From: JANNNF01 sp040385825
GTDB lineage: Bacteria > Pseudomonadota > Alphaproteobacteria > Rhodobacterales > Rhodobacteraceae
Length of the DNA stretch: 64,000 nt
Reading direction: 5' to 3'
NCBI GenBank assembly: GCA_040385825.1
Contig: JAZKGQ010000001.1
Location: 1-64,000, forward strand
Of this stretch, positions 47,548 through 55,547 are shown piece after piece. The notes beneath the pieces are model-generated. The model had not been told where the DNA came from. It worked only from the letters and a program-made list of their open reading frames with translations, and searched no databases. The translations under genes and the position numbers were made by a program. Numbering within the stretch: position 1 is the first letter of the stretch; each line of letters opens with the position of its first letter.

Positions 47548-48384
47548 ATGACCTATTTCAGTGAAGCGGGCTCGGCAGACACCGTCAACGCCCGGATGGC
47601 CGCCGACTGCACCCCGCGGCTGGCCGAGGTGATGGCCAGTCTGGTCCGCCACCTGCACGCCTTTGCCAAGGACATTCACCTGAGCCAGGACGAATGGGCG
47701 CTGGCCATCGGATTTCTGACCAGAACCGGCCAGACCTGCAGCGCCGAGCGGCAGGAATTCATCCTGCTGTCCGATGTGCTGGGCCTGTCGATGCTGGTCG
47801 ATGCGATCAACAACCGCAGGCCAGAAGGGGCCACCGAAAACACCGTGTTCGGCCCGTTCCATCTGGCCGATGCGCCGGTCCGCCCGATGGGCGCGAACAT
47901 CAGTCTGGATGGCAAGGGCCAGTCCTGCCTGTTTGAGGGCCGGGTTCTGGACCTGCACGGCACTCCGCTGGCCGGGGCCTGCGTCGATGTGTGGTCCGAC
48001 AATGCCGACGGGTTCTATGACGTGCAGCAGCCGGGCATCCAGCCGCCATGGAACAACCGGGGCCGGTTCATCACCGGGGCGGACGGGGCCTACAGCTTTG
48101 TCGGGATCAAGCCTGTCAGCTATCCCATTCCGGATGACGGGCCGGTGGGGCAGATGCTGGGCCATCTGGGCCGCCACCCGTTTCGCCCGGCGCACATGCA
48201 TTATCTGGTGACAGCGGCAGGGTTTCAGACGCTGGTCACCCATACTTTCGTGGGCGGCGACCCCTATCTGGCCAGCGATGCGGTGTTCGGGGTCAAACCC
48301 TCGCTGATCGCGCCGTTCGAGCCGCTGCACGCGGCGGCCACCCTGTGGCGGTCGCCCTTTGATTTCGTGCTGACGCCGTTGTGA
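47548..48384 (+). CDS. Hydroxyquinol 1,2-dioxygenase (intradiol ring cleavage)
   Basis: This 278-residue non-haem Fe(III) enzyme cleaves hydroxyquinol to maleylacetate. Family features are the N-terminal helical domain, TENTVFGPFHLADAPV, and the four iron ligands in DGFYDVQ, SYPIPDDGPVG and RPAHMHYLV (two Tyr, two His). It starts at 47548 after GGAGG, 33 bases after maleylacetate reductase. No hydroxyquinol-forming monooxygenase is present in this window. Confidence 0.9.
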   Translation: MTYFSEAGSADTVNARMAADCTPRLAEVMASLVRHLHAFAKDIHLSQDEWALAIGFLTRTGQTCSAERQEFILLSDVLGLSMLVDAINNRRPEGATENTVFGPFHLADAPVRPMGANISLDGKGQSCLFEGRVLDLHGTPLAGACVDVWSDNADGFYDVQQPGIQPPWNNRGRFITGADGAYSFVGIKPVSYPIPDDGPVGQMLGHLGRHPFRPAHMHYLVTAAGFQTLVTHTFVGGDPYLASDAVFGVKPSLIAPFEPLHAAATLWRSPFDFVLTPL

Positions 48385-48719
48385 CGCCATCCCCCTCGCA
48401 CTCACGCAGAGGGTGATTATGACATAATTCCTATTACAGGTCATTCAGGCGCAGCACCTGTAGCTGTGCCGCCTTCGGATTCTTTCTTGACATTTTTTCG
48501 CGATATGTGACCATCAGGGCACAGTTCATCTGCATCTGGCTGTGACAGACGTTCTGCCACCATTGGCCAGCCTTGCCATCGTTTTTTCCGACGGCCCTCT
48601 GGGTACGGCTTGCGAGGTTCGACTGCCCGGTTGCGGGCAGAGGTTGGATCTCCTCCACACCCTTCCCGCCCCGATTTTCAGCAGCGCCCCGGCGCGCGAT
48701 ACATTTATGGAGAACAGCC
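48385..48719. other. 335-base intergenic region before the acidic repeat gene
   Basis: No coding frame is convincing here. The region is less GC-rich than its surroundings between 48410 and 48520. It includes TTGACA at 48487-48492 but no matching -10 at the usual distance, so no promoter can be named. Confidence 0.4.
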
Positions 48720-49979
48720 ATGTCCACCCCCCAGATCCCCCCGATTCAGACTGCACCGATCCCGGACGCCGATCTTGCGGCGCTGATCCGGCTTGCCCTG
48801 ACCCAGCCGACCGCCGCCATCAGCTTTACCGATGATGAAAACAACGAAGGCAACGAAGGCAACGAAGGCAATGAAGGCATCGCCGGGCAGGAAGACGACG
48901 AGGCCGACGAAGGCGACGAGGCCGATGAAGGCAACGAAGGCGACGAGGCCAACGAGTCCGACGAAGGCGACGAGCTGAACGAGGGCGACGAGTTCGACGA
49001 AGGCGACGAGGCCAACGAGCTGAACGAGAACGACGAAGGCGACGAAGACAACGAAGGCAATGAAGACAACGAGGACAACGAGCTGAACGAGGGCGACGAA
49101 GGCAACGAGGGCAACGAAGGCGACGAGAATAACGAAAACCCCTTCCCCGAAATCGGCCTCGAAGGCAACGAGGACAATGAGGGCGACGAGTTCGACGAAG
49201 ACGACGAAGCCAACGAGGACAATGAGGGCAACGAGGACGACGAGGCCGACGAAGGCGACGAGGCCAACGAGCTGGACGAGGCCGACGAGTCCGATGAGGG
49301 CGACGAGGCGGACGAAGCCGACGAGGGCAACGAGCTGGATGAAGGCGACGAAGGTGACGAAGCCGACGAGGCCAACGAGGCTGACGAGGGCGACGAAGGT
49401 GACGAGGGCAACGAAGGCGACGAGGCCAACGACGGCAACGAGGGCAATGAAGGCAACGAGGAAGTCGCCGGCAACGAAGGCGACGAGGCCGATGAAGGCG
49501 ACGAAGGCAACGAGCTGAACGAGGGCGACGAAGGCGACGAAGGCGACGAGGCCAATGAAAACGACGAAAACGACGAGTTCGACGAGAACAACGAAGGCAA
49601 TGAAGACAACGAGGACAACGAGCTGAACGAAGGCGACGAAGGCAACGAGGGCAACGAAGGCGACGAGAACAACGAAAACCCCTTCCCCGAAATCGGCCTC
49701 GAAGGCAACGAGGACAATGAGGGCGACGAGTTCGACGAAGACGACGAAGCCAACGAGGACAATGAGGGCAACGAGGACGACGAGGCCGACGAAGGCGACG
49801 AGTCCGACGAAGGCGACGAAGCCGATGAGGGCACCGAAGGCGACGAGGCCGACGAGGCCGATGAAGGCGACGAATCCGACGAGTCCAACGAAGGCGACGA
49901 ACAGGACGAGAACAACGAAGGCGACGAGGACGACGAGGCCAATGAGGGAGATGAGGGCAACGAGGTCGGCAACGACTGA
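48720..49979 (+). CDS. Acidic low-complexity [D/N]-E-x tripeptide-repeat protein, candidate secreted and modified product
   Basis: This 419-residue protein has a non-repetitive N-terminal ~38 residues (MSTPQIPPIQTAPIPDADL, then AALIRLALTQPTAAISFTD) that look like a leader, followed by about 380 residues of tripeptides in which Glu recurs every third position after Asp or Asn, with Gly, Ala, Asn, Asp, Leu, Phe or Ser as the variable residue. Two copies of NPFPEIGLEG interrupt the register. There is no Cys or Lys and only one Arg, so the charge is extreme. No signal peptide or RTX nonapeptide is visible. The start at 48720 follows GGAGAA. The long frame on the opposite strand is a mirror of the repeat. 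Neighbours on both strands suggest modification and export. Confidence 0.82.
   Translation: MSTPQIPPIQTAPIPDADLAALIRLALTQPTAAISFTDDENNEGNEGNEGNEGIAGQEDDEADEGDEADEGNEGDEANESDEGDELNEGDEFDEGDEANELNENDEGDEDNEGNEDNEDNELNEGDEGNEGNEGDENNENPFPEIGLEGNEDNEGDEFDEDDEANEDNEGNEDDEADEGDEANELDEADESDEGDEADEADEGNELDEGDEGDEADEANEADEGDEGDEGNEGDEANDGNEGNEGNEEVAGNEGDEADEGDEGNELNEGDEGDEGDEANENDENDEFDENNEGNEDNEDNELNEGDEGNEGNEGDENNENPFPEIGLEGNEDNEGDEFDEDDEANEDNEGNEDDEADEGDESDEGDEADEGTEGDEADEADEGDESDESNEGDEQDENNEGDEDDEANEGDEGNEVGND
49048..49262 (+). repeat. Internal direct repeat of the acidic gene, copy 1
   Basis: This 215-bp segment recurs exactly 540 bases downstream at 49588-49802. The only differences are two third-position changes (49091 G/A, 49130 T/C), both synonymous. 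Confidence 0.9.
49588..49802 (+). repeat. Internal direct repeat of the acidic gene, copy 2
   Basis: This is the second copy of the 215-bp repeat. The unit encodes the NPFPEIGLEG interruption and flanking acidic tripeptides, so the gene has grown at least partly by segmental duplication. Confidence 0.9.
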
Positions 49980-50014
49980 TCGCCGCCCGCGGCCATATCC
50001 TTGCACCGCCGACG

Positions 50015-50037
50015 ACCGCGCCCCCTGGGGGCGCGGT
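50015..50037 (+). terminator. Terminator after the acidic repeat gene
   Basis: ACCGCGCCC and GGGCGCGGT form a stem across a short loop and are followed by CTTTT. It lies 36 bases past the stop and just before the convergent metallopeptidase-like gene. Confidence 0.8.
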
Positions 50038-50040
50038 CTT

Positions 50041-50730
50041 TTACAGGGTTCCGGCCCAAAGGTCCGGCAAGGCCACATGCCCGCCGATCACCTGCCATTT
50101 GTCCGCATCCGGCCACCGCGCCTGCACCCGCGCCGCCAGATCGCGCGCCAGCGGATAGTTCCAGCCGTAATCATACACCGCCTGCTGCGGGTCTTGCAGT
50201 CCGCGCCGCAGGCTGGCCGCGTTGCGCCCCATGATCCGCGCCGTGCGCGCGGCATGCAGCGCGCGGGCGGTTTGCCCAAGGGCGTGTTGCGCCAGCCCCG
50301 CCAGCACCAGTTCCTCGGCCAGATACGCCGCCAACTCGCGCAGAACCGGCGGCACATCGGGCGCGGCGGCGCCCCGGATCAGGCTTTGGCAGGCATGGCC
50401 CGCCTCATGCCCCAGGGTCAGCAGATCCGACAGCCGCCCCCGCAGCGGGCACGACACATAGGGCCGCCCCCGCCCGGCATCACGCAGGGTAAAGGCGCGC
50501 GGAAAGCGCCGCAGATCGGGGGCAAGGTTGATGTCGGCCTCGGCCGGCAACCGGTCCAGCAGCGGGGCGGCAACAGGCAGGGCGCGGCGCAGCGCGGCCA
50601 GCACCACCGGCAACGGGTCTGCCAGCGCAGGATCAGGGGGCGGGTCGCCAGCATTTTCGCCAGCAAGAGGCAGCAGCCGGCCAAGACAGTCGCCCGCCGT
50701 CACCCCGTGCAGCGCCAGCCAGTCGGCCAT
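50041..50730 (-). CDS. Short M3-like zinc metallopeptidase homologue (HEAGH)
   Basis: This protein of about 229 residues carries HEAGH at residues 108-112 and an acidic YLAEEL segment about 30 residues later, the spacing expected for the third zinc ligand in M3-type (thimet/oligoendopeptidase) enzymes. It is much shorter than typical M3 peptidases. The ATG at 50730 is 15 bases after the preceding gene's stop. A TTG at 50739 is possible, and the longer frame to 51033 shadows the neighbour. No signal peptide is seen. Being convergent with the acidic repeat gene, it may process that protein; this is inference. Confidence 0.65.
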   Translation of the reverse strand: MADWLALHGVTAGDCLGRLLPLAGENAGDPPPDPALADPLPVVLAALRRALPVAAPLLDRLPAEADINLAPDLRRFPRAFTLRDAGRGRPYVSCPLRGRLSDLLTLGHEAGHACQSLIRGAAAPDVPPVLRELAAYLAEELVLAGLAQHALGQTARALHAARTARIMGRNAASLRRGLQDPQQAVYDYGWNYPLARDLAARVQARWPDADKWQVIGGHVALPDLWAGTL

Positions 50731-50744
50731 CACCGCCGCCAAGG

Positions 50745-51536
50745 TCAGCCCCCTGCCGCGCAGGTCGGCCGGCCCCGCGCCGCCACGGTCAGCGGCACGC
50801 CGGGCGGCAGCAGCCCCGCCACATAGGCGATGCGGTTGGGCACCGCGCGCCGCGTGTCGGCGGTATCGGCGGGGGGCAGGCGGTCGGGGTGATGCAGCAG
50901 GGCAAAGGCAAACAGCGCGGTTTCCGCCAGATCCTCGCGGTCGGGGCTGTCGGCGCCATATTGCGTCAGAAACCCGCCATCCGCCGCCTGCGCCGCCCGC
51001 CACCCCGGCGCAAGGCGGTGATCCTCGTCCCACGAGGCATGCACGGCCTCGTGGAACAGCGATTCCTCCAGATGCGCATAGGACGCGCGCTGATCGGCGC
51101 GGGCGGTATAGACGACGATCTGCCCGGTTCCGGCGTGAAAGGACTGGTCCCCGCCATGAATGGAAAAGGCGGCGATCCCGGCGCGCAGGCTGCCGGGCAG
51201 GCGGCCCAGAGGCCGGGCAAACCGGTCGGCAAGGGCGCGGGCGGTGGCGGCATCGAATTCCGGGTTCACCCGGATCTCGATTGTCGCCCCGTCGGCATAG
51301 CGCGCGGCAAACAGATGCGCCTGCACCACAGGTTCGCCGTCAACCCGCTTGTCCCAGATCTGCCGCGCGCCCTGCCCCTGCGGGTCCAGACAGACAAAGG
51401 CGCTTGGGTCGGTATCGGTGATGATGTCGAACACGGTGCCGGCCGTGTCGCCGAACGGCGGCGCCGCAAGCGCCTGGCCCGCCAGACCCCAGACCAGAAC
51501 GCCCAAGCCAAGACGCCGCAGACAGACCCTGGCCAT
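50745..51536 (-). CDS. Secreted HExxH metallopeptidase-like protein
   Basis: This 263-residue protein has a clear signal peptide (LGVLVWGLAGQALA, then APPFG). HEAVH lies at residues 162-166, in FHEAVHASWDEDH, and an acidic DLAETALFA segment about 37 residues later could supply the third ligand. The family was not recognised. It has a GGGGGGAAGG ribosome site before the ATG at 51536 and is co-transcribed with the HEAGH protein downstream. A periplasmic or extracellular role acting on the nearby secreted product is plausible but unproven. Confidence 0.7.
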   Translation of the reverse strand: MARVCLRRLGLGVLVWGLAGQALAAPPFGDTAGTVFDIITDTDPSAFVCLDPQGQGARQIWDKRVDGEPVVQAHLFAARYADGATIEIRVNPEFDAATARALADRFARPLGRLPGSLRAGIAAFSIHGGDQSFHAGTGQIVVYTARADQRASYAHLEESLFHEAVHASWDEDHRLAPGWRAAQAADGGFLTQYGADSPDREDLAETALFAFALLHHPDRLPPADTADTRRAVPNRIAYVAGLLPPGVPLTVAARGRPTCAAGG

Positions 51537-51707
51537 TGCCTTCCCCCCCTTGCGCCCCTGCCCCCTTTTGCCCCCGCCCCAGATCCCTTGACGCAAGGGC
51601 AACCGGCCTGCTATTTTTCCACCTGTGAAGGCGCATACTGTGTATTTTCCAGTTCTGCCAGGCAAGCATTTCTTCCGGTCACGTCCATTTCAGGCGCGAG
51701 GGCAGTC

Positions 51708-52352
51708 ATGAACATCAGCGAATTCAAATTTACCAAACGAGCCTATTTTCCGACCCTGATCTTCCAGATCGACCTGCCCGGACCACAGGATCTGAACGCC
51801 CGGCTGCTGGCCGCGATCCATGCCGAACGCGACAGGGACCAGAAGGGGATCGAACGGTCCAACATCACCGCACTTGGTGGCTGGCACAGCCACAATGACC
51901 TGCACAAGCTGGACGCCTTTGCCGAGATCACCAGCCTGATCAACTCCGCCACCGCCCGGATCAGCGAAGACCAAAGCTATGACGAGGGCTATCGCATCAA
52001 GATCGGCACCATGTGGTCGATCATCAACCCGCCCGGCAGCGCCAACCGCGCCCATGTGCATCCGGGCTGTCTGTGGAGCGGGGTCTACTACATCCAGGCC
52101 CCGGCCGGCGCGGGCAACATCGAATTCCTGGAACCCCGCACCGTCCACATGATGAACCAGCCCAAGTTCAGGCGGAACACCAAGCGCGCCAAGGAAAACT
52201 GGACCAAGGTGCGCTTTGACCCGGTGCCGGGGCGCATGATCATCTTTCCAAGCTGGCTGTATCACGCGGTCGACACCAACACTTCGACCGAACCCGCCGA
52301 AAAGGCGCATCGCGTGATCATCAGCTTCAACCTCAATCAGGTGAAGGCCTGA
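51708..52352 (+). CDS. 2-oxoglutarate/Fe(II)-dependent oxygenase, TIGR02466 type
   Basis: This 214-residue protein matches the double-stranded beta-helix oxygenases with the pattern MWSIINPPG, AHVHPGCLWSGVYYI (His116 and His118), FPSWLYHAV (His186) and HRVIISFN (2-oxoglutarate-binding Arg). The family is expected to hydroxylate a substrate with O2 and 2-oxoglutarate; substrates are generally unknown. It lies directly upstream of the type I exporter with a 27-base gap and begins after GAGGG at an ATG at 51708. In this setting, Asp or Asn residues of the acidic repeat protein are attractive targets, by analogy with Asp/Asn beta-hydroxylases. Confidence 0.85.
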   Translation: MNISEFKFTKRAYFPTLIFQIDLPGPQDLNARLLAAIHAERDRDQKGIERSNITALGGWHSHNDLHKLDAFAEITSLINSATARISEDQSYDEGYRIKIGTMWSIINPPGSANRAHVHPGCLWSGVYYIQAPAGAGNIEFLEPRTVHMMNQPKFRRNTKRAKENWTKVRFDPVPGRMIIFPSWLYHAVDTNTSTEPAEKAHRVIISFNLNQVKA

Positions 52353-52379
52353 CCCGGCCCGCCAGCAAGAGGGAGCGCC

Positions 52380-54191
52380 ATGACCATGCCGGACAGACCG
52401 CTTGCAGGTTTGGCGTCGCGCGCGCTTGGCATGGGGCGGGGCATCCTGTGGCTTGCCTTCTTTCTCAGCTTTGTGGTGAACGTGCTGCGGCTGGCGGGGC
52501 CGATGTTCATGATCCTGATTTATGACCGGGTGCTGCCGGCCCGGTCGCAGGAAACGCTGGTCGCGCTGTTTTTCATGCTGGCGGTGTTCTTGCTGGCGCA
52601 AGGGGTGATCGACTATGCCCGCCGCCGCATTCTGGCCCGGTTCGGCGCGCAGTTTCAGGAACGGCTGGAAACCGGGTTGTTCGACGCAGCCCGGCAGGCC
52701 GAGCTGTTCGAGCCGGGCCGCAGCAAACCGCTGGCCGGGCTGGAGGAGGTCGACGCCCTGCGCCGGTTTTTCCATTCGGCATCCCTGATCGCGATTTTCG
52801 ATTTCTTCTGGACGCCGATGTTTCTGGCGGTGGTCTTTGTGCTGGACCCGCTGCTTGGCTGGGTCTGTCTGGGGGGCATGGCGGTGATCCTGCTGCTCAT
52901 GCTGATCCGCATGGCGCTGATCGGCACGCGCGAGGCCGATACCGCCGCCGCCAGCCGCAGCATCACAGACCTGAAGACCACGCTGGCCGTCTCGCGCGCC
53001 ACGCTGCGCCATCAGGACATGGCACGCGGGTTCCGGCAGCGCTGGCTGGCCGCGCGGCGCCTGTCGCGCGACCGGGCGATTGCGCTGAAGGACTGGACGG
53101 CGTGGTTTGACGGGGCCTGCGACATCGCCGTGCAACTGGCGCGCTACGGGGTGCTGGCGGTTGGTGCCTGGCTGACGCTGGACGGGATGCTGACCATCGG
53201 CGCGATGGTGGCCGCGACCTTTCTTGTGACCCGCGTGCTGGTGCCGGTGGAAAAATTCCTGACCGAACTGCCCGAGATCGCCGAGGCACAGCGCAACTGG
53301 GCGCTGCTGCGGCGCATCCTGCTGGCCAAGGCCACCGATCCCGCCACCCCCCATGCCGAGGAGGGCGGCAACCCGCGGGCGCGGCTGTCGCTGGTGAATG
53401 TGTCGGTCAGATCCCCGCTGACCGGCGAATCGCTGCTGCGCGGCGTGACGCTGGATCTGGCCCCCGGCCAGATGGCGCAGGTCTGCGGCACGACCGGGGC
53501 GGGCAAGACCGTGCTGGCCGAAACCATCATAGGGGCCTGGCGCAGATCGTCGGGCAGCCTTCTGGTCAACGGGCAGAACCTGGCCCATCTGACCGATGCC
53601 GAAACCGAGGCCCTGTTCGGCTATGTCCCGGAAACGCCGCTGTTCGTGGCGGGAACTCTGGCCGAGAACATCGCCCGGCTGGACCCCGACGCCGACCCCG
53701 CCCGCGTGGCAGCGGCGGCGCGCAAGGCCTGCCTGCACGCGCTGATCAGCGCCCTGCCCGACGGCTATCACACCGTGATCGACGCGCAGGGCAGCGGGCT
53801 GTCGCGCGGGCAGCGCCATCAACTGGCGCTGGCCCGCGCGGTCTATCGCAACCCGGCCATTCTGGTGGTGGACGATCCCGACCCGATGCTGCTGGACCTG
53901 ATCCCAAGGACGATGGAAAAGACCTTTCAGCAGGTGATGGACAGGGGCGGGGCGGTGCTGCTGCTGGCCCGCAAACCCCTGGCGCTGGCGCAGATTTCCG
54001 CGGTCTGGACGCTGGAGGACGGCAGGCTGAAACCGCGCAAGCGCAGCGCCACCCCCGCCAATCCCCTCCCCGCCAGCCCCCTCCCCGCCAATCCGCGCAT
54101 TGCCGTGGTGGCCGACGGCCAGAGCCCACCACCCAAACCGCCCGAGCCCAAACTGCCCGAGATCGTATCGCCCAAACTGATACGGAACTGA
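52380..54191 (+). CDS. Type I secretion ABC protein (PrtD-like) with altered catalytic motifs
   Basis: This 603-residue exporter subunit has a membrane domain (about residues 20-310) without a C39 peptidase domain, then an ATPase domain and a Pro-rich tail. Walker A is intact (GTTGAGKT, 370-377). The signature reads LSRGQ instead of LSGGQ (474-478). The residue after the Walker B Asp498 is Asp499 instead of the catalytic Glu. The H-loop His is replaced by Arg531 (LLARKP where family members have ITHRP). It is followed three bases later by the HlyD adaptor gene. It may hydrolyse ATP slowly or use a different cycle. Confidence 0.85.
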   Translation: MTMPDRPLAGLASRALGMGRGILWLAFFLSFVVNVLRLAGPMFMILIYDRVLPARSQETLVALFFMLAVFLLAQGVIDYARRRILARFGAQFQERLETGLFDAARQAELFEPGRSKPLAGLEEVDALRRFFHSASLIAIFDFFWTPMFLAVVFVLDPLLGWVCLGGMAVILLLMLIRMALIGTREADTAAASRSITDLKTTLAVSRATLRHQDMARGFRQRWLAARRLSRDRAIALKDWTAWFDGACDIAVQLARYGVLAVGAWLTLDGMLTIGAMVAATFLVTRVLVPVEKFLTELPEIAEAQRNWALLRRILLAKATDPATPHAEEGGNPRARLSLVNVSVRSPLTGESLLRGVTLDLAPGQMAQVCGTTGAGKTVLAETIIGAWRRSSGSLLVNGQNLAHLTDAETEALFGYVPETPLFVAGTLAENIARLDPDADPARVAAAARKACLHALISALPDGYHTVIDAQGSGLSRGQRHQLALARAVYRNPAILVVDDPDPMLLDLIPRTMEKTFQQVMDRGGAVLLLARKPLALAQISAVWTLEDGRLKPRKRSATPANPLPASPLPANPRIAVVADGQSPPPKPPEPKLPEIVSPKLIRN

Positions 54192-54194
54192 CCG

Positions 54195-55544
54195 ATGCCG
54201 CCCGCCCCGCCCCGCCCCGACCCGATCCCCCCCGAGCCGATCCCTGCGGACGCGATCCTTTCAGACTCGGGGCGCCAGACCTGGAACATCGGCCGCCCGG
54301 TCGTGTTGGGCGTGGTGGCGATGCTGGGGCTGCTGTCGATCTTCGGGCTGTGGTCGGTGCAGGCGCAGATCGCAGGCGCGGTGATCGGCAGCGGCGTCAT
54401 CCAGCTGTCGACCACCCGCACCGTGGTCCAGCATCCGATCGGCGGCGTGGTGCGGGAAATCCTGCGCCATGAAGGCGACCGGGTCGCCGCAGGCGATGTG
54501 GTGCTGCGGCTGGATGACCGCAGCCTGCAATCCGACCTGACCGTCACCCAAAGCGCGCTGTTTGAAACGCTGGCCTCGATTGCCCGGCTGGAGGCCGCGC
54601 TGGAAGGCCGGTCGCGCATGGTCCTGCCCGATGTGCTGAACCGCGCCGACGCCCCCGATCTTCTGGCCCGCCAGCAGCGCCAGCTTGACGACCATTTCAC
54701 CACCATCCGCACCGAACTGCGCCTGCTGGATGAACAAGCCGCCCAGATCCGCGCGCAGATCGACGGAGTTGCCGCCCAACTGGCCGCCAAGACCGACGAA
54801 CAGGCCATTCTGGCCGCCGAACTGCTGCGCGGGCAGAACCTGTCGGAACAGGGGCTGATCCGCACGGCGGAACTGACGACGCTGGCAAAGGCCGATGCCA
54901 CGGTGCGCGGGGAAATCGGCTATCTTCAGGCGCAATCCGCCGAACTGCGCGGCAAGATCGCCGAAGTGGGGCTGAAGCGGCTGGCCATCGTCACCGACGC
55001 CGCCGAGGTGATCGGGGTGGAACTGAACCGCCTGCGCCCCGAACGCACCCGCCTGCTGGAGGCCCGGTCCAGCCTGCTGCAAGACCTGTCGCTGCTGGAC
55101 ATCCGCGCGCCGGTGGCGGGGCGCATCATCGACTCGCAGGTGCAGGGGCTGCGGTCGGTGGTGGTGGCGGCCAGCCCGCTGATGATGATTGTCCCCGCCG
55201 ATGAACCGGTGCTGGCCATGGTCAAGATCGCCGCCACCGACATTGATCAGGTCTATACCGGGCAAGAGGCATCCTTGCGCTTTACCGCCTTCAACGGGCG
55301 GCAGATCGGCATTCTGCTGGGCCGGGTCCAGCAGATTTCGGCGGATGTGTTCGTCGACCCCGCCACGCAAGCCACGCATTACAAGGTGGCCGTGGCCCTG
55401 GACGAGGCCGAACTGGCCGCGCTTGGCGATCTGGTGCTGGGCATGCCGGTCGAGGTCTATCTGACCAGCGACAGCCGGACCCCGATCAGCTATCTGATCC
55501 GCCCGGTCAAGTATTACTTCGACCGGGCGTTCCGCGATGGCTGA
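54195..55544 (+). CDS. Type I secretion membrane fusion protein (HlyD/PrtE-like)
   Basis: This 449-residue adaptor has a Pro-rich cytoplasmic start, one membrane helix (about residues 36-55), lipoyl segments (IGSGVIQLSTTRTVVQHPIG and IRAPVAGRIIDSQVQ), a coiled-coil hairpin (about 110-290) and the conserved C-terminal YLIRPVKYYFDRAFRDG. It bridges the ABC protein to an outer-membrane TolC-type channel, which is not in this window. Confidence 0.9.
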   Translation: MPPAPPRPDPIPPEPIPADAILSDSGRQTWNIGRPVVLGVVAMLGLLSIFGLWSVQAQIAGAVIGSGVIQLSTTRTVVQHPIGGVVREILRHEGDRVAAGDVVLRLDDRSLQSDLTVTQSALFETLASIARLEAALEGRSRMVLPDVLNRADAPDLLARQQRQLDDHFTTIRTELRLLDEQAAQIRAQIDGVAAQLAAKTDEQAILAAELLRGQNLSEQGLIRTAELTTLAKADATVRGEIGYLQAQSAELRGKIAEVGLKRLAIVTDAAEVIGVELNRLRPERTRLLEARSSLLQDLSLLDIRAPVAGRIIDSQVQGLRSVVVAASPLMMIVPADEPVLAMVKIAATDIDQVYTGQEASLRFTAFNGRQIGILLGRVQQISADVFVDPATQATHYKVAVALDEAELAALGDLVLGMPVEVYLTSDSRTPISYLIRPVKYYFDRAFRDG

Positions 55545-55547
55545 TGG

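Noticed and set aside
48486..48520. TTGACA-based promoter for the acidic gene
   Set aside because: No acceptable -10 box lies 16-18 bases downstream, and the word is more than 200 bases from the start.
48840..49970. Possible CRISPR or tandem DNA repeat array
   Set aside because: The periodicity is in codons (3 bases) with no constant repeat-spacer pattern, and the frame is open throughout.
48705..50116. Reverse-strand open frames of about 456 residues rich in Val/Leu/Phe or Ser over the acidic gene
   Set aside because: They are mirror translations of the GAN-rich repeat codons, which cannot form reverse stops. They lack ribosome sites, and the forward frame has a good start, terminator and sensible composition.
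50730..51033. N-terminal extension of the HEAGH protein to 330 residues
   Set aside because: The extension overlaps the secreted HEAVH gene in another frame and is Arg/Ala/Gly/Pro-rich, typical of an out-of-frame shadow in GC-rich DNA.
53871..53965. Sequencing error explaining the altered ABC motifs
   Set aside because: The frame is continuous, codon use is normal, and three separate motifs differ by in-frame substitutions rather than indels.
54907..54917. Half-site resembling the parS palindrome inside the hlyD-type gene
   Set aside because: Only one arm matches, and a single 11-base half-match is expected by chance in this sequence.
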